Assembly: GCA_025355585.1 (NCBI GenBank)
Contig: JANXZJ010000193.1
Span: 1-64,000, forward strand
Direction: 5' to 3'
From: Mariniphaga sp.
GTDB lineage: Bacteria > Bacteroidota > Bacteroidia > Bacteroidales > Prolixibacteraceae
Length of the DNA stretch: 64,000 nucleotides
Shown here: positions 61,695-64,000 of the stretch, in pieces
Layout: each line of letters starts with the position of its first letter
Numbering within the stretch: the stretch's first letter is position 1
Program-made: the position numbers and the translations under genes
Notes under the pieces: generated by a model
Databases searched by the model: none
What the model was told of the DNA's origin: nothing
What the model saw: only the letters and a program-made list of their open reading frames with translations

Positions 61695-64000
61695 TTACTC
61701 TGCTTGATCGGAGATCTTTAGTTTCGCAAATTTAAGAAGCAGGTTCTTTTCTCCGGCATTGGGAAAAAATACCTTCGCTTTCATATCCGGCATTTTACCT
61801 TCAATATTAAGCACTTTTCCACGTCCAAACCGTTCGTGTTCTACAAACATTCCAAGCTTAATTTTATCGGGGCTGTCGCTTACAAATGGTTCAGAACCTG
61901 AAGGAAGCACACTTTTGGCGATTTGCATTCGCTGTCCCTGTAGTTCAGGTCTTCGGGGTAATGTGTATTTTGTTTCATCTCTTTGAAGATGCCGGTTACT
62001 GTTGTCATCCCGAAGCTCCTGGTTTCGGAATTGCGGAATCGAACGGCTGTTTTGAACATCGAGGAACTGATGATCTATTTCGCCTATGAAACGGCTTGGA
62101 TTGCAGAATTCGGGTTTTCCCCAGCGAAATCGTTGCTGTGCAAACGAAAGCCATGCCTGGTTTTCGGAACGGGTAAGCGCCACATAAAAAAGCCGGCGTT
62201 CCTCTTCCAATTCCGATAAAGTCAGTGTTCCTGAGAATCCCGACGGGAAAAGATTTTCTTCCAGTCCTACGATAAATACATTCTTAAACTCAAGTCCTTT
62301 TGAAGAATGAACCGTCATAAGTGTTACCTTATCTGTATCGCCTTCCTTGTCGTTGTCCTGATCGGTCAATAGCGCCACATCTTCCATAAATATCTGTAAA
62401 CCATCGGGTCGTCCCTCTTCTTTGGCTGCAATTGAAAAGTCCTGGATGGCATTTAGTAACTCCTGTGTGTTTTCGTACCGACTAAGATTTTCGGGTGATT
62501 TATCCTGGTACAATTCCGAAAGGATTCCCGACTCGGAGGCTATTTTATTGGCCATTTCGTACGCCTCAGTGGTGGCAAACTGATTCGAGAATTTGCTGAT
62601 CAGTTGGGTGAACACACTGATCTTCTTTATCACTCCGACATTTAATCCGGCCAACAACATCTTTTCGGGATAGGTTGCAACTTCCCATATACTGCAACCT
62701 GAAATCCCTGCTGCATCTTCAAGTTTATTAAGGGTGGTGGCTCCGATCCCCCTTGCCGGATAATTGATGATCCGTTTAAATGACTCATCATCTTTCGAAT
62801 TGATAATCAATCTGAAATAGGAGAGGATATCTTTGATCTCTTTACGCTGGTAAAATGATAATCCGCCATAGATTTTATAAGGGATGTTTCGTTTCCGCAG
62901 AATCTCTTCAAATACACGCGATTGCGCATTGGTCCTGTAAAGAATTGCAAAATCAGAGAAGTTGTCGTGATCCTGCATCCGGTGGTCGAATATCTCGTTT
63001 GCGACAAGGTATCCCTCGTCGTGTTCGTTTGTTGCTGTAAGTACTTTAATCCGTTCGCCTTTGGCATTTTCGCTGAAGACTGTTTTTTGCAACTGGTGCT
63101 TATTCTTTGCAATCAGACTATTGGCTGCATCAACTATCACCTGGGTTGAACGGTAATTTTGTTCAAGCTTGTACGTGGCAAATCCGGGATAATCGTTTTT
63201 GAAGTTGAGGATATTCTCGATTCTGGCTCCCCTGAAAGAATAAATGCTTTGTGCATCGTCACCAACTACGCAGATGTTTTGATGCGTTTCGGCAAGTCTT
63301 TTGACAATCAGGTATTGCGAAAAATTGGTATCCTGGTACTCATCAACAAGTATATACAGAAATGTCTGTTGATATTTGGCAAGAATATCAGGATGATTTT
63401 TGAATAAAATATTTGTAATCAACAGGAGGTCATCAAAATCCATTGCTCCGGCGTTTTTGCACCTTTTCGTATATTCGAGGTAGATTTCACTCGTTCGCGG
63501 AATCCGTGCTGCCTGATCTGCCTCCCGCTGCTGGGCATTCTGATGATAAGCGACCGGAGTAATCAGGTTATTTTTTGCAGTCGAAATGCGGTTAAGAATA
63601 ACACCCGGTTTATAAGTGGCATCTTCGAGATTGAGACTTTTGATGACTGATTTTATAAGGCTCTTTGAATCCTGTGTATCGTAAATGGTAAAAGTGGTTG
63701 GATAACCGATGGTTGCAGCTTCGGCCCTTAATATTCTTGAGAAAATGGCATGGAATGTTCCCATCCAAAGGTGCCTCGAAACGTTATTCCCAACTTCTGA
63801 TGCTATCCGCTCTTTCATTTCGCGGGCTGCCTTATTTGTAAAGGTAAGGGCAAGGATGGCCGATGGTTCTATTCCCTTCTTTAACAGATGTGCAATGCGA
63901 TAGGTGAGTACGCGCGTTTTTCCGGAACCTGCCCCTGCAATTACAAGTGAAGCTCCTTCTGTATTGATCACAGCTTCGCGTTGCGCGCTGTTCAGACTTT
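61695..64000 (-). CDS. pcrA: UvrD/PcrA-type ATP-dependent DNA helicase, C-terminal portion
   Basis: The gene is cut by the window end: the frame is still open at 64000 with SLNSAQREAVINTEG, which carries the Q motif (LN-x-x-Q-x-x-A-V). Downstream: Walker A AGAGSGKTRVLTYRI, LALTFTNKAAREMKERI (motif Ia), LVDEYQDTNFSQ (motif II), VVGDDAQSIYSFRGA (motif III), LEQNYRSTQ (motif IV), TLMTVHSSKGLEF (motif V) and FYVALTRSE (motif VI). A C-terminal tail includes HERFGRGKVLNIEG, typical of PcrA/UvrD. It is a 3'-5' helicase in nucleotide-excision and replication repair. Confidence 0.94.
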   Translation of the reverse strand, partial: SLNSAQREAVINTEGASLVIAGAGSGKTRVLTYRIAHLLKKGIEPSAILALTFTNKAAREMKERIASEVGNNVSRHLWMGTFHAIFSRILRAEAATIGYPTTFTIYDTQDSKSLIKSVIKSLNLEDATYKPGVILNRISTAKNNLITPVAYHQNAQQREADQAARIPRTSEIYLEYTKRCKNAGAMDFDDLLLITNILFKNHPDILAKYQQTFLYILVDEYQDTNFSQYLIVKRLAETHQNICVVGDDAQSIYSFRGARIENILNFKNDYPGFATYKLEQNYRSTQVIVDAANSLIAKNKHQLQKTVFSENAKGERIKVLTATNEHDEGYLVANEIFDHRMQDHDNFSDFAILYRTNAQSRVFEEILRKRNIPYKIYGGLSFYQRKEIKDILSYFRLIINSKDDESFKRIINYPARGIGATTLNKLEDAAGISGCSIWEVATYPEKMLLAGLNVGVIKKISVFTQLISKFSNQFATTEAYEMANKIASESGILSELYQDKSPENLSRYENTQELLNAIQDFSIAAKEEGRPDGLQIFMEDVALLTDQDNDKEGDTDKVTLMTVHSSKGLEFKNVFIVGLEENLFPSGFSGTLTLSELEEERRLFYVALTRSENQAWLSFAQQRFRWGKPEFCNPSRFIGEIDHQFLDVQNSRSIPQFRNQELRDDNSNRHLQRDETKYTLPRRPELQGQRMQIAKSVLPSGSEPFVSDSPDKIKLGMFVEHERFGRGKVLNIEGKMPDMKAKVFFPNAGEKNLLLKFAKLKISDQAE

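Overview
The window is a chromosomal segment of a Bacteroidota bacterium, probably an environmental member of the Bacteroidales/Marinilabiliales. The evidence is a SusC/SusD pair, a protease with a type IX secretion C-terminal domain, a DUF4290 gene next to murA, PPi-dependent phosphofructokinase, promoter-like TTTG / TAnnTTTG boxes, and few Shine-Dalgarno sequences. No rRNA, tRNA, CRISPR array, prophage or transposase was seen.

Layout. 1-3.4 kb: end of PPi-phosphofructokinase, rsmE and an acyl-CoA ligase. 3.6-11.2 kb: small genes on the plus strand, mostly exported or lipoprotein genes of unknown role, plus a GNAT enzyme, a VOC protein, a DoxX protein and a 2-hydroxyacid-dehydrogenase-like protein without its catalytic residues. 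11.8-13.3 kb: the first copy of an unrecognised gene + tandem-repeat module. 13.7-15.9 kb: ptb-buk (butyryl-CoA to butyrate with ATP yield). 16.3-27.1 kb: fasciclin protein, Spy/CpxP-like protein, CvfB-like RNA-binding protein, a P1-nuclease/phospholipase C-like protein, UppP, a large MG2/TonB-plug protein, a PQQ-type beta-propeller and a CPBP protease. 27.3-36.2 kb: SusD, SusC and a GH20 hexosaminidase, with the second copy of the module between susC and the GH20 gene. 36.3-44.2 kb: a lipoprotein, a PIF1-like helicase with HRDC and HTH domains, the rhaT-rhaM-rhaA operon and a divergent zinc dehydrogenase. 44.5-48.2 kb: a C39-peptidase ABC exporter operon (HlyD, ABC, HTH) with no obvious substrate. 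49.1-56.4 kb: CE15-type esterase, stand-alone tRNA-Thr editing domain, T9SS-secreted serine protease and a metal-chelate/B12-type ABC importer. 56.4-64 kb: toxin-antitoxin pair with a broken toxin, dnaJ-grpE, a TlpA-like thioredoxin, murA, DUF4290 and a UvrD/PcrA helicase running off the end.

The most interesting object is the two-copy module at 11847-13256 and 33353-34593. Each copy has the identical 16-base element CCCGGTAAACACTGGT, then 142-148 bases later a homologous helical protein of 247-248 residues. Next comes a strong hairpin terminator sharing an ACTGCG/CGCAGT stem, then an array of 21-bp tandem repeats. The unit sequences of the two arrays are unrelated, but the period and the order of parts are the same. 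I recognise no described system with this architecture.

Three genes look freshly broken: a DUF3784-like/PH-like gene by an in-frame TGA, a small basic protein gene by loss of one A in an A-run, and a YafQ-type toxin by an in-frame TAG. All three could be real decay or sequencing/assembly errors.
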